A DNA stretch of 44,440 nucleotides from Gracilaria domingensis (GCA_022539475.1 VCMS01000381.1:1-44440); one strand, 5' to 3'; counted from the stretch's first letter, positions 11,502-23,300 are shown. Numbers and translations are program-made. Notes: a model not told the origin generated them from the sequence alone.

Positions 11502-11873
11502 TCTGCTGTGCGCTGTTCAGGTCATCAGACTGGTGTTGTGGCTCTTCGCCATGATGCGCAGGTTGGGACGGTTTGCACGGCGCGTCGGAAACAGGCAATC
11601 ACGCCGGCGATGAAGACATGTTGCGCACATGCTCGGATTACAGCTTTTGTGCCGACAGCGACGTGGGAGAGAACGACGCGCCGCACTTTGTCGCTCGAAC
11701 TAAGAGGGGGATCATCTGGTGGCTGGAGAAAGAACAGTCGTTTCCCACAGTCCGGCGCGTCGTCGAAGCTAACGGATATTTGCCTCGCGTTATTAACGCG
11801 GGTCGGGTACGACCATTTCTTGCAGCGCGACGTAACAATTTGGTGTGAAACGGCACGGGGTTTTTAGTTTGAA

Positions 11874-11904
11874 AACATCATCCTGATGACGTCATGATGA
11901 TGTT
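11874..11904. promoter_or_regulatory. Imperfect palindrome around TGACGTCA, left copy
   Basis: AACATCATC on the left and GATGATGTT on the right flank a perfect TGACGTCA core, with three extra bases in the left half. TGACGTCA is the binding site of CREB/ATF-type bZIP factors. It sits between coding-like segments and could be a regulatory site or a stem in a folded element. The same sequence occurs in the right arm at 40,822-40,852. Function is inferred from the motif alone. Confidence 0.4.
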
Positions 11905-11988
11905 AAGGAAGAGCCAAGCACGTTAGCGGTTTACGAGTCGCACGGACCGTACTAATCACTTTAATTGCCAGCCGCTGCCTCCACTGCT

Positions 11989-12006
11989 GCGCTGGAGCTC
12001 CAGCGC
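11989..12006. repeat. Perfect 18-bp palindrome beside the MITE-like element
   Basis: The sequence GCGCTGGAGCTCCAGCGC equals its own reverse complement. It lies about 30 bases from the MITE-like element that starts at 12,036. In the right arm the counterpart (about 40,720-40,737) keeps the palindrome, and a nearby G-to-C difference lengthens the neighbouring GAGCTCCAGCG repeat there. It may only be a local inverted duplication. Confidence 0.6.
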
Positions 12007-12035
12007 TCGAGCTCTGGCGTATACGGTGCCGCAAC

Positions 12036-12283
12036 CCCTAGCAAAACCCATTGTCATTGAATCATCATGCGGCAGTAAATGAAATTGATATCTTTCAATA
12101 AAATGTAAGGGCACTTTCGAGCAATTTAATTTTTTCAAAAAATCACACTCATGGAAATGTCAGTGAAACAAAAAATTACTTATTCTTCAATGACGTTGGT
12201 CATATTACCTTACTACACCAGTCACTTTGTCTGCAAGTCTACTGAAAACCCTTTTAGTTTTCCCTTTACGAGTTTTGCCTGGG
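12036..12283 (-). mobile_element. MITE-like element, copy A (left arm)
   Basis: This is a 248-bp AT-rich element with short terminal inverted repeats. One end reads CCCTAGCAAAACCCA and the other, on the opposite strand, CCCAGGCAAAACTCG. It has no coding capacity beyond chance frames. The flanks are AAC and AAA, an imperfect three-base target duplication. It belongs to the same family as 22,240-22,487 and 31,796-32,043 and is duplicated with the arm at 40,443-40,690. Confidence 0.85.
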
Positions 12284-12289
12284 AAACTG

Positions 12290-13033
12290 CACCAGGGGGA
12301 AAATGCGCAAGATGTACTGCCCTCGGAGCCTGAGCGCCGCGCCTCGTCGACCGGGGCTCAATCGCTTCTGAACCGTGAAAGGCGGTTGGCCGCAGCGCCC
12401 GCGTCTTCCCGCCTTCGAATCGAGCTCGTCCCTGGCCGTACCTGCCTCTCGCCCCCACGCCACTCCCCTCAGCCCTTTCACACCACTTTCCAGCTGCCTG
12501 CTGCCATCTTCGCGCCCACGTCCGTACAACAATTAAGCCCTCCTCTTTAGCGACAACCTCCAGCCCATCGTAATCCGTACCCTACTCTTCTGAGCTTCTG
12601 CGCACCTCCGAACAAGCACTGGTTACCTCCCACTGCTCATCTACCACTCTCCTCCACGCGTTGATCTCAATCGTTTCGACTTCCACAGTTCCACGCCGCT
12701 TTTCACCTCCGGCCTTCTCTCTCTGTCTCCTGACTCCTAACAGCGCCAAAAACTCCCCCTGCACCTTCTCGGCCACTCTGCGCAAACTTCATTCTGCTAA
12801 AGCCTTACTCTTCTGCTGGTATACCAACCTACGCACAACGCCATCATGGAGTCGCCACCGCACTCCGTACTCGACAACAACACCCTCCGTTCCGCCTGCA
12901 CCGCCTGCATGCGCACATCGAAATTCTTTTCTGGCTGCCGCAAACGTACCACGATTTCGCGCAACTTATCAAGTCCGATCCGCAACTGCAACGACAAACA
13001 ACTGTTTACCAAAACATGTAAGCTTCTTTTCAA
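12290..13033 (-). other. Coding-like remnant, unknown family, left copy
   Basis: On the minus strand several frames read like parts of a charged helical protein: 13,033-12,797 with GLDKLREIVVRLRQPEKNF and 12,785-12,582 with NAWRRVVDEQWEVTSACSEV. The latter continues in frame past one TAG into a further stretch with WARRWQQAAGKW. The plus strand is Pro/Ser/Thr-rich (12,661-13,116), which is the expected shadow. I do not recognise the family. It could be an eroded gene of the host or of the adjacent transposon. The mirror is about 39,693-40,436. Confidence 0.35.
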
Positions 13034-13298
13034 AGCATTGTCTCAGCCTTCAACAAAGACGCAGCTGTCGCATTGTATGCATTGTTCTCCAAATCTATTT
13101 CCTTATCAGTAAGTAACTTCACTCAGTACAGTCTTTGCTAATCAGGAACAAGAACGGTCATGATTTTGAAAGTACTAACATGGCATCAATCTCTTGTACT
13201 GACTTCATACAATTTTCTGCCGGCAGTATATGATCCGTGGCGAAAATGAGACGAATTGCATCTCATATATAACTTATGTACGTCACATAAATACTTCA

Positions 13299-14255
13299 CT
13301 AACGTCTTCCATGAGCAGACGGCCCACTGACTCTTTTGCTTACGCGACCACGGGTACCACGTCGAGAATGCAATGCACGACGACGATGCACAATGTTTGG
13401 AGTATTGTTTTCATTGGTATCGGCTCTGCTTGCAGAAGGCATCTCGAGACCGGGGCGAGGCAAAACACGGAATGAAACAGTTCGAGAATTTGCGATAGAA
13501 AACTCTCTCTGATCTGTCTCACGTTGGACAATGCGGTTCTGCTGTACGTCTTGCACCTCCGTGCGCAAAGAAGGGGCTGGACCAGGTAATATTTCATCAT
13601 CATTATCACGTAGCGTATCTGTCACTTCATGCGCGGGCTCAGACGTGTTTGCTTCCAAAGTAACTGCGTGTGCAGGTTGGTTGTGAGATACCGCAGGACT
13701 CATGTAAGTTGAAACTTGCTGGTCACTTGGCAGTGCATTGGGCGTTCCACGTGATTCTGTTTGCGACTCGTTGGCTTGTTCCAAACCTGAGCCACTGCGG
13801 TACTTACGATCGCGTCTAAGGCTTTCTTGAATAAGCATGTTCACAGCCCACTGACCCTCGGCCTTCCTCAAAATGCGGTAATGTCTTTCGACTCTTGTAC
13901 GGAGCTCAACAGCAATTGTCGGATGGTCGCGAACCAGTTTACGGTACCTGAGAGTTCCATCGTCAGGAACGGAGCGAGTAAAGTAGATGTACTCTCGAAT
14001 ACTGCTTGTGGCTGAGAAGATAAATTCTTCCGATATGGGCAGCTGCGGATTATATTCACGACCTTCATACACAGCCATCTTTCGGTTAAATATTTCACGC
14101 ATGCGACGTTTTGATCCTTTACCCTCCACCCCATGTTTGTCTTTGCGACGAGATTCAGTGCGAGTCGGAATGGATAAAACGCGCTCCCCTGAAGGTAAGG
14201 AGTCCGTATTCCCACTCTGCTGGTTTGAGAGAGTTGACTGACCTTGTGCAAACAT
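13299..14255 (-). CDS. Basic helical protein of 318 aa, possible transposon accessory protein, left copy
   Basis: The ORF is intact. The first ATG after the upstream in-frame stop is at 14,255, and the stop is TAG. Residues 34-60 are strongly basic (SRRKDKH, GSKRRMREIF). A helical region at about 81-151 contains LRYRKLVRDHP, Trp 136 and ends in RDRK (148-151). The rest is a polar, probably disordered tail with a basic C-terminus (RRGTRGRVSKR). Residues 81-151 align without gaps to residues 47-117 of the 170-aa protein at 32,395-32,907, sharing the Trp and RDRK. It is divergently transcribed from the Tnp2 remnant, with 320 bases between the starts and a TATAAATA box on its side. CACTA transposons often encode a second DNA-binding protein beside Tnp2; that role is an inference. 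Confidence 0.72.
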   Translation of the reverse strand: MFAQGQSTLSNQQSGNTDSLPSGERVLSIPTRTESRRKDKHGVEGKGSKRRMREIFNRKMAVYEGREYNPQLPISEEFIFSATSSIREYIYFTRSVPDDGTLRYRKLVRDHPTIAVELRTRVERHYRILRKAEGQWAVNMLIQESLRRDRKYRSGSGLEQANESQTESRGTPNALPSDQQVSTYMSPAVSHNQPAHAVTLEANTSEPAHEVTDTLRDNDDEILPGPAPSLRTEVQDVQQNRIVQRETDQREFSIANSRTVSFRVLPRPGLEMPSASRADTNENNTPNIVHRRRALHSRRGTRGRVSKRVSGPSAHGRR

Positions 14256-14408
14256 GGGGAACGAGAAACTGTACGGATGCAATGCAGCGACGAAACCTCA
14301 AACACAACGAATCAGGGATGAATTGTGACACAGAGTTGGGGCTCAGGGAAGACCATAGAAGGTTAGCATGGTATCATGGGAGAAGAGAGAGATGCGCAGG
14401 TTGACGGG

Positions 14409-14416
14409 TATTTATA
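14409..14416 (-). promoter_or_regulatory. TATA box for the 318-aa gene, left copy
   Basis: On the minus strand the sequence is TATAAATA, a canonical TATA box, 154 bases upstream of the ATG at 14,255 and inside the 320-base gap separating this gene from the divergent Tnp2 remnant. The right-arm copy is at 38,310-38,317. Confidence 0.5.
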
Positions 14417-14575
14417 CGAGTTTGTCGCATACAGTTTCGTTTCGTTTAAGATGGGAAGATAACTGCTCTTCATCCAATGATTTTGTCACTCGAGTTTGTT
14501 TTCCACCTGCTCCCCCATCTGTACCCAAGGTTCTGTGTGCGTTGATTCAGCAGGAACAGTCTGTATTTTCACATT

Positions 14576-17500
14576 ATGGCTCCAAGAAAGCGGTTTCGTC
14601 AAAATCCTGGGTCACGCGCAAGGGAAGGGTATCTGCCGCCTCCAATCCCAGCTAATATCAACGCTCAGCACAGCAACGAATCTCAGAGGAGCTCATTTGA
14701 TACTGTTTCTGAAGCGATCAAAGCGCTGGGACATGATGACCAGGGAGATTTTGCTGAGACGCATGGGAACCGAAACAAACACGTCCATATCTCGCATGCT
14801 CAAAACTCCGTGTTGGGACAAGAAATATACCCAGTTCACGATCATACAGCCAAACGGATTAGACTAAGCTCCAGTGAGGAGAGAAACAAAGAAAATAACC
14901 AACTTCAACGAGAAGTCAGCAGTATGGTTCAAGGAAATGAACAGTTCAATTTTGACATCTGAACTGATGCTAGTGCATTGGACACGGACGTTCAACACAA
15001 TGATAATACGATACCTGGAACTATGGCAGTAGTGAACAGTGTTGAATAAGAGGAGGCTGGAAATATGGAGAACATGAATCATATTCAGGAACAACATGGC
15101 TTATCTGCTCCACCTTTTGAGCACACCGACTCTGGTTCGGTAATAGGTGAAAATGAATACGACGAGGTCGTTCTTTCTTATCCGGAGAGTAATGTATGCT
15201 CTGTACAAGAACTTGATGGCTCCGCTCCTTTTCATGGAATGTATGGGGATCGAGAACACATCGAGACACAGCGCCTACTGAAGGTTCTGGCTATAATTGA
15301 GTACGGTTGACTTTCCGAAAACCAAGCTAGACGTTTGTTGAAAACCAGTGTGGTACGATCCAGGTACAGCTATGACTCCGTCATAAACTACGTGCGCAGT
15401 CGCTTGGGAGTTCGGCGCAGATTTGGTTTCATGTGCAATGAAGAGCACGCTATATATTTTGAGAAGTATAGGTCCGACCTTCAATGTCCGAGCAGCAAAT
15501 GCAATCTGGCATTGTCTGCACATCGACGGTATTGGTACGGACTCCTCTCAGAACAGATCTCTGCGTTGTGTCGGGAGCGTGATTCCTTTCAAGAGTTATT
15601 GGAGGGATGTAACAGAGCCTACAAAGCTGCTGCCACGAATGACGAAAATGAAGTTTCTTATCTTGAGGACTATTACTACGGCACATATTTTCGTAATCAG
15701 CATGGAGAACGGATGCACATTTGGAACGAAGGCCACGAATGGTATGTGTTTCTTTCATTTTCATCCGATGGGGTTGAGGTGTTTAAAGGGCGAAAAGTCA
15801 CAAAATCTCTGTGGCCACTAATGTTCACCATCCTCAACTACATTCCAGAGAACCGCTTCAAAGCCGCGAATGTACTCTTGTCTGCATTTGTCCCTTGCTG
15901 ACACGACACGGAGCTCTTCGACAGTTTTCTATCACCTCTCATCGAGGATATAGCGCAATTGCAAAACGGGGTGGGAGTACGTTGCAATGACGGAAAATTA
16001 CCTACCGTTTATGCCCATATCGTGTTTATCACGGCCGATTGGCCTGCGGCAAGCAAAATGCTTGGCATAAAGGGCCATAATGCTGAACGCCGTGCCGGAA
16101 GTGTCACAAACAAGCTGGAAGAACGGTCGGAGGAGGAACCCATTTGTGGATGATACTGGATCCTGGAAACGTGGGAACGGTTCGTGAAGTAAACCTGCAG
16201 AGCAGTCCAGAGCTCTATATTAACCTTGAATGAAATCGGTTGCGCAGTGCGCAGCAGTTTTCAAGGACATGTATAGAGTTGGAAAGGGCGCGGACTCAGG
16301 CCGCGAGGCAAATTCTAATGAAAAATACAGGAATCAAGCGCCGTCCTTTTTTGGGAAAACTCGAACTTGATATATTCCAGTGTGCTCCCTACGATCCCAT
16401 GCATCAATGGCTTCTGAGATGGGTCAAACATCTCGTTGCTTTAACAATTGGCTCGCATGCCAAATGCGATTCATCCAAACATAGGTTTGTCATTGAGCAA
16501 GGGATCTTGGATATCATCAATGACACGCTTTCCGTTGGATACAAGGGGATTCCGGCGGTTTGGGGGCGCCCTCCTGATTTATTTAAACACATAGGTGGAT
16601 TCAAAGCAGAAGATTTTCAGAATCTGGCGTTGTTCTATGGCCCTTCTGTGTTTAACCACACATCGATTTACAGAAGATTAACGAAACTATGGAGCATTTC
16701 TTCGAAGATCACTTACATTCTCTTCGACACAAATCCACGAAGAGATGAAATAGCTCGATTAAGGAACCTTGTGGTACAGCTTCTTTCGATGTTTGTGTAC
16801 TTTGTGTTTGACGGGAGCTATACTGCGTTCTGTCTCACCCCAGCGACGCACTGCGTGTTGCACTTCCCTGAAATGCTACAGGAGTGTGGACCTTTGAGGA
16901 ATGTGTCGCAGTTCATAGCCGAACGCGTGGCCGGGACGCTAACATATATGCGGAGGTCTACGCAGCGGCCAGAAGCGAATCTATTTCATAAAACTCATAC
17001 CCTATTTGGTCTGCAGTTACTAGATGGTGGAATGGGGTTAAGGTTAGAGAAAGACGGGTAGGGAGGCGAGGCAGGATTTGGTCAGAGCTCGGCAGATTCG
17101 GAACGGCATTCATTGAGCAGTGCAGAATCGCAGGAGGGGAGCGAGGAAGGCCTTTTAATGGGACACACCACAGCACGTAAGGGAGAAACCGCAGTTGTGA
17201 AGGTCATGGGTGTTCGTCGCAGCGTGGGTGGGGCGGAGCGCATGAGACAAGTGAAGGAATATGTCTTGACAACGCTCCCGATCACTGCGTTTGACGTTCA
17301 AGTCTTGAGCCTGCAAATACTTCCTGCGATATCAATCAAAACGAAAGGCGCTTGTCTTCAAGTAGAATCTCAAAGACATTTTGTGCATCGTGAAAGACAG
17401 AACTTGCACAAAGCCCGCCACTGATGCTGGATTGCCGCACACTTTCACTCTGGGGGAACAGATGATTCGAATGCGTCCATATTGTCAACGTTCGATGTTT

Positions 17501-17907
17501 ACTATGGTGTTGTTGACGAGATGCTTCAAACGACATTCTCGTATCGCTCTCTCCGAGAACAACACGCGCATACAGAAACACGGACGCTTTGTCGGGTTAG
17601 CTGGATGTATGGACTGTTGTGCGGCCGTCAAACTGGACAAAAGTACACTCGACTATCAGCGCCACAGCAAAGAGGTACAGTTCGAAACTCACGGAATTCG
17701 GTTGAAGACATCAAATGTATGAAGAGAAACATCAGTTTCTTGGACTTTAACTGGCGGCGTACCTTTTTTGATCCATTCGGTGACAGAATTGTGAATGAGA
17801 CGGGACGGAAAGGGCGCTTGAGGGGGTTCGTGAGAGGCGACGGTTCTTCAAGAATGGTGAGGTGTAGATGTGCTACTAGCGGGCAGCGACGATGTAACGC
17901 AACGTGA
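14576..17907 (+). pseudogene. Tnp2-family (CACTA/EnSpm) transposase, decayed, left copy
   Basis: The frame starts with ATG at 14,576 (MAPRKRFRQ) and continues to about 16,085 with four in-frame stops (TGA 14,960; TAA about 15,047; TGA 15,308; TGA 15,899). Family landmarks are a Cys pair (CPSSKC, about 15,487), YWYGLLSEQ, SSDGVEVFKGRK then SLWPLMFTILNYIPENRFK (15,760-15,860), LFDSFLSPLIEDI, and ADWPAASKMLGIKGHN. A one-step frame change follows, then the zinc-like CRKCH (16,093). After TGA 16,231 the frame is open to 17,061 with GIKRRPF, YDPMHQWLL, which replaces the usual FPLDIMHLLFENI, and ERVAGTLTYMRRS. Frames to 17,907 hold an eroded tail (RHSRIALSEN). The right arm carries the same stops. 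It was probably the mobilising enzyme of the element that also carried the divergent 318-aa gene. Confidence 0.85.
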
Positions 17908-18036
17908 CAAAGACAAACCCTTGTAATAAAATAATAAGGAATAAAATATGGTGCATTACGTATTCAAAAAAGTTTAGTATTTTACTCAATTACATTTCAC
18001 TTCTATAATACAAGGGCATGTAATTCCACTTTTAGA

Positions 18037-19281
18037 TTGGGTGAGTCCGTCCTTGAGAAGATCAAATTCGTGGAATCAGCCAAGATGTATTGCATATTGA
18101 ACGAAGTCTGCTTGTCATTTCCGGATGACAGAGATGTACAAACCCGGAGTCTATGGGCAGAGAGCAGCTCCAAACCATCCGTAGATGGTTATAAGTTTCG
18201 CCACCCAAGAAAGGTTCGAAGAACTGAGGAGATCTTGGATGCAATCTGACGCTATTTCAAATCTCTTCTCGACAGTTATTTCTCTCGTGTGTACGAATCT
18301 GAGCAGAACACTATAAGTTTGGAGGAGAAACAGATTGTAACTTGTGGTAGAATAGTGGATGAAAAAGCGGACGACGGGTACTACACAATATATTCTGCGT
18401 CGCTGTTTAAACATGAAAACGAAAGCAGTAAAGCATCTTGCTTTATTGTCGGAAAGTACCAAGGTGCATCCGAGGATACTATCGATCTGTACTACGGAAA
18501 GATTCTTCTGTTCTTTGAGATGAAAACTATTGATACAGTGGACCTTCTCTGTCTGGTTGGTTGGGTAGTTTCAGGACTCGAGAGAGGAACAGCGAACCAG
18601 ATTTTCAAGAAGGGCTTTGACAGCGAAGGACGTGTGTTTACATCATATTCTGTGGAGTCCGTGAACACAATATCGAGACAGATAGCGATAAATTGAACAG
18701 AACATCAAGAGCAACAATGTTCACAGAAAACAGAAGAGGACCTATTTCATCGACCCTTTAACATCTACGAATTTCAGCTATGTGCCAAATAGTGGGATCA
18801 AATACAAACACTGTAGTTTGGGGTAACAATGCTTCAGAAATTCCAAGAGCTACGAAGGTAGAAAGAACTGTTTCAAGCTCAACCAGTTCTGGACAAATTC
18901 ACAAGTTGTTGCGGTTTTACCACCGCTCGTTCTTGTTTGCCCAGATCGGCCTGACACGGCGTATTGTTGTCATTCGATGTCACATCAGTACTAGATGAAG
19001 AGGTTAAAGGCGTTCCGGCTTATGTGCATGGAAAATGGTGCACCGTACTTATTTGTTCGCAAGATCCGAAGCGGGGAGGACATACAATCTTTTCGAAAGA
19101 TGCCGAATATGTGGAGCCAACACGGGGTACAGCTCTGATATATCTCAGCAAAGAGAAGCTGTTGCACTATGCTGAAAACGTTGGAGAGGATACCAAATGG
19201 GTACTACAGCCCTTGATTGACTTCACTGTACGCCCAGATGAGCTGGATGTGAAGGTGAACTACGCCAAGTTTCAGGTTTAG
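18037..19281 (+). pseudogene. Tnp2-family transposase tail fragment
   Basis: This lies just outside the left arm, so it is single-copy here. The frame from 18,037 (YKFRHPRK near 18,190) reads through a TGA at 18,247 into YFKSLLDSYFSR, IVTCGRIVDEKADDGYY, LYYGKILLFFEMK and LLCLVGWVV, ending with TGA at 18,694. The order YxLRHPGK, then GKILxFF, then W matches the C-terminal part of Tnp2 proteins and aligns with 23,040-23,450 of the third remnant. A second frame at 18,964-19,281 (AYVHGKW to YAKFQV) is probably the end of the same protein after a frame change, though this part is less certain. Confidence 0.65.
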
Positions 19282-19337
19282 GTAGCTTCGTGGTTATCTC
19301 TGAACGCGAAAATGTGATCTCTACCCTTTGTAGTCAC

Positions 19338-20290
19338 TTACGGTACGCAAATAATAATGGTGACTCCTACATGTCCTTTCATTTGCTTCCAGAATGTGTT
19401 TACTTCATGAGGTATTGTGCCCCCAAATCCATCCAACACATCAGAAGGAAGTAAAACAGCACCAGTCTTAGGCAGACACGGAGTTCGAAATACTGGTGTT
19501 GGAGCTGATCGAAAAGGCAGAATCAGAAAGGCCATGTCATAACAGTACGAAAAACAGTTGAACAACATACTCCTCCCGCGAATGATATTACCAAAAATGA
19601 AATGTACACTCGACCCACAGGCAGCATGGGCGCTTTTTTGAGCTTACAAGTATTGGGGAAGTAAATTATAAAAGCATCAGCAATTCAGTTCTCGAACTGC
19701 TCCACTGCACCCTGAATTGGATGCGGCAGTGTTTAGCCTCGCTCTCAATCGTCTTTATCGTTTTGCAATAATCTCAGTATTGCAAGATAACGATGTCGAA
19801 CAAGTTGATGCTTTTCGACGGTTCGAAGTCTGGATAAATCTTTTTCTAGATTTGTATAGTTTAGCTTATGGGCGACAAGACAATGACTTCAGACAGCTAC
19901 ATCCGTTGAGAGCGGAGAGCTCCGCTTGCGCCTCCGCAAATTGATCCGAACAATATCCCCTTTAAGGCAGTTTGTCAGATTGGACACAACTAGTTTTCGC
20001 CAAAGACTCACCGTCACAAGGGGTATTGGCCCGGACGTCTTGCAAAGGACACCCGGTCCGACTTTAATCACATTCCAGGAGACTACATAACACTGCCGCA
20101 TATCGAAGCCAGCCATACTAGTTGGATCTCCGGGCTCGTGCTTCGTAGTTTGCCCGATTAGCGGACTCTCATCATAGAAATTTGTACAATAACTACAAGA
20201 AACTGTTTGCATATCGTAATCAACCTCGTTTAGCGGAGCGTAGAATTGAAAGAGCATAGCTTTGTCTTGAAATCGAAAGCAATCCTTCAA
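19338..20290 (-). other. Coding-like minus-strand fragments, unknown family
   Basis: Two frames read like protein: 20,290-19,889, with the Cys pair CSYCTNFYDE and VVSWNVIKVGPG, and 19,568-19,338, with LPSDVLDGFGG and PHEVNTFWKQMKGH. They share a strand and may be parts of one broken gene. I do not recognise the family. The plus-strand frame at 19,717-19,944 is equally possible between them. No start or promoter can be defined. Confidence 0.35.
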
Positions 20291-20331
20291 TCCAATTCAG
20301 AAAGAGCAAGCTATGTTTCTACGAAACGAAA

Positions 20332-23300
20332 GTGTACCTAATCTTTCTTCGCCTTTCCCTTCTGCCCATAGAGCTCTCTCAGACACGCCAACTATGTCAA
20401 GCATTTCAAAGACAGAAATTTGGAGCTCAAATCAAACCTCATAATTGCCGTCCAGTGCGACCTCTAGGGTACTTGTGCCATCCTTCGTTTCAATGCAAAT
20501 GTTCGAATGTCAAACTGATATCGAAACGAACGGCCGTGCTACACCGAGATGAAGCACTGGACAATATGACAGCGATCGGGCATCATGGTTTTCTACCAAT
20601 GCCGAGACCTGTTTTGACATACAAAAAACTGCAATCATTTCACGAAAAATATGAGGGTGATGAGGACAATGAGTCAAGTACTTCACAACTATCTGCCTAA
20701 GAATTATGCGGAAGTAAGGTAGTTGCTGATCCCACTAGTTCCTTGCATCATGAAGATGAGCACTCAGTGGCTACGGATTCTTCTGCCTCACTGACATGGA
20801 AATCAGTTCATGATTCTCCAAATGCTTCAAAACAGTCAGACGTTACGTCTTTGACCTCAACCGATGCTGGCTTATACGTTGCGCGTCCAAGCATTCAAGA
20901 TACGTCTCCCATAAAGTCACATTTTCAAAGTTTATATGAACTGAAACTGAAATTATTTATGGAGAAACATGGTACCGTCGTCGGGCTTGGCATCAAACCC
21001 AACGTCACAGATTCTTTCATGGATGATTTTGTAAGGCATGCCGCGATTTCCGATCATCTCCATTTACAGTATCAGTCCTTTAACGAATTACGTGTAGCAC
21101 TCATGCGGAACTCAGGGTGAACTACTTCACTTCACCATTCATGCAAAACGTTTCACAAACTGCTAAAATGTTTATGCAGATAACTCAGTGTCGACTTGTG
21201 AATATTGTGACGAAGATGAATTTGCTGTTTCTTCATTTGAGTACATCTCCGTTTGGAGCCGCCTGGGAGCCTGGCTCCAGAAAGAAAGTATGGGCCCGTT
21301 TCTGCGAAACTACTATCAAAACGGCCTTTGTAACTCCATCAAAAGTAAGGAAAGTAGTGTAACCGATTTTGTTTCTGGTTCACTGTTCAAGAGGAAAGTC
21401 AACTACCTTGAAGGAGAAGCTGCAGTCGTCAATGACATTTTCTTATCGCTTTCCACGGATGAGGTGCAGCCATTTAAATCAAACGACTACAGTTGATGGC
21501 CTGTGCTAGCAACTGTACGTAACCTTCCATCTTCAGAAAGATACATGGCAAAACATATTCTTTCTGTTGTATTCATTCCTGGTCCAAATGCCCCTGAAGA
21601 CCTCACATCGTTCGTAGGCACATTTCTTGAGGAAATGAATTTTCTAATTGCTAATGCGCGTTACTTGAGATTATGGATTGGGGAGCTGTGTTCCGTCCGT
21701 GTCCATCTTCTTTTTGTCCAAGCAGACTTAGTGGCAATAAAGAATTTAGCGCACTTGAAAGACCATAATGGTTTGGTACCCTGTCGCTTCTGCAAGATAG
21801 AAGGAGTATATTCTGGTGATATGTGCTTTCTTTGTGCTGTAATGGAAGAGTCAAATTCTTCTTCCGGTAAAAAGAGAGGACTGAAAAAAAAATGTTGTGG
21901 AGTATCGACAACCTATCATTGCGGTCTGATGCGGAAGTACGTGCTAGTTGTGAAAAGGTTTAGAACGAGATGGAACTAGAAAGAAGCGAGAATATAGATT
22001 AAATTCTTAACCTATATGGCTTCGCTACCTCCAACCCCTCTACTTTATTGGAATTGAGCACGATAGATGCTTTCGATTCTTTTCCTCTCGATGTCATGCA
22101 TCTATTATTTGAGAACATTTCGAAGGACATGATAGAAATATGGGTGGAAAAGAATAATCAATTTCCTCACCTTGGATACTTACATTCGAATTCTGCTTTC
22201 AAAGCTTGCTCCCGGGCACTGTCTCAATGTAGTTCAGAACCCAGGAAAAATTTGTTAAGGGAAGATTAAGCGGGGTTTCAGTAGATTTGAAGGCGAGATG
22301 ACTAGTGTAGTAAGGTAATATGACCAACGTCATTGAAAAATAAATAAGTTTTTGTTTCAGTGATACTTCCATGAATGTCAATTTTTGAAAAAATTAAGTT
22401 CCTCGAACGTGCGCTTACATTTTGTTGAAAAGCATTAATTTCATTTACCGCCGCATGATGATTCAGTGAAAACGGGTTTTGCTAGAGGAATTTCATCAAT
22501 GGTATGCAGAAGACTTTGCGGGATGGAAAAACAAAGTACTTGGAAAGCAAACGAGTGGAAACATTTCGTTCTTTCCCCAAGCCTCGTAGCCATACATAAG
22601 TGGATCCCAATAGAGATATTAGATAGTTGGTATATATTCGTCCAGCTCAGCTGCCAATAGGAGCTTGATGATGTGCTTATGGATCGTATCGAGTACCTTT
22701 CAGAGCGTTTCTACCCGACATTTTGCAGATCATCACTATCAGGTACGTCCAGATCAAATACGATTGTGCAAATATGTGTACCACTTGATTCTTCATCTTC
22801 CGCCAAGCATACGACGTTGTGGCTCGATTTCAATTTTAGCACAATGAGCATTCGAAACTTTCGCAGGTCAGGTGAACAAATCGAACCATGCAAAGGACAA
22901 GTTCGCCCAATCAACTTGAGAGAAAGTAAAGTACAACACAGCAGTCAGGCTTTTCTCAATTAGAACTAGAATTCAAGTTCCATATCTTGACGAACAGGGA
23001 GACTTAGAAATTCCTTCAACTAACCTACGAAGAAGAAGCGTGCAACCAAAATGGTTAGACTATGAGCTGAGGCATCCAGGGAAGGCGACGTCTATAACTG
23101 CAGCTGAATCACAATTGTTCGCGACTCTTAGACAACTTTCGAATCGATATTTTCAACAGGGGTCGAACATATCAGAGAAAAGCGCCCCCCAGTTATTTCA
23201 AAACAACGAACAAATGTGTGTCTGGGATTAAATTTACCAGGACAAAACTCCCATGCAAATTTCTGCCTTGTATGGAAAGCATAAAACAGCTTCTGAAACT

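Larger units (their letters stand above)
8658..18018 (+). repeat. Left arm of a 9.36-kb inverted repeat
   Basis: Every open frame here has a mirror partner on the opposite strand in 34,708-44,069, with paired positions summing to 52,726 (52,725 outside a run of 9 A's at about 11,156-11,164, which has 8 T's in the partner). The outer limit falls just after GGAATGGCTTTAG, the inner limit after CAAGGGCA. By eye the inner 8 kb differ by only scattered substitutions, while the outer 1.2 kb (8,658-9,830) also differ by several one-base indels. Neither end carries an obvious transposon terminus. The arm contains several unrelated elements and genes, so it is a segmental inverted duplication, not one transposon. 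Confidence 0.95.

Noticed and set aside
11484..11867. Plus-strand frames of 127 and 91 codons, mirrored in the right arm
   Set aside because: One frame has a protein-like stretch (RGIIWWLEKEQSF), but the 91-codon frame starts at TTG, the two overlap in different phases and no family is seen. Duplication alone explains their presence in both arms.
12151..12333. Sixty-codon open frame within the MITE-like element, recurring at 40,393-40,575 and partly at 22,199-22,381 and 31,737-31,922
   Set aside because: It recurs because the element is repeated. It crosses the element's end into unrelated flank, and its sequence is not conserved as protein between copies.
12661..13116. Plus-strand Pro/Ser/Thr-rich frame of 151 codons, mirrored at 39,610-40,065
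   Set aside because: Low-complexity composition is the expected shadow of charged helical frames on the opposite strand; no domain or start support.
14576..16153. TGA as a recoded sense codon in the transposase
   Set aside because: A TAA and a frame change also break the gene, and the intact 170-aa gene uses TGA as its stop; decay is simpler.
8658..18018. The whole arm as one giant transposon or Maverick/Helitron-type element
   Set aside because: The ends show no terminal motif, the outer end lies inside a gene fragment, and the contents are unrelated pieces.
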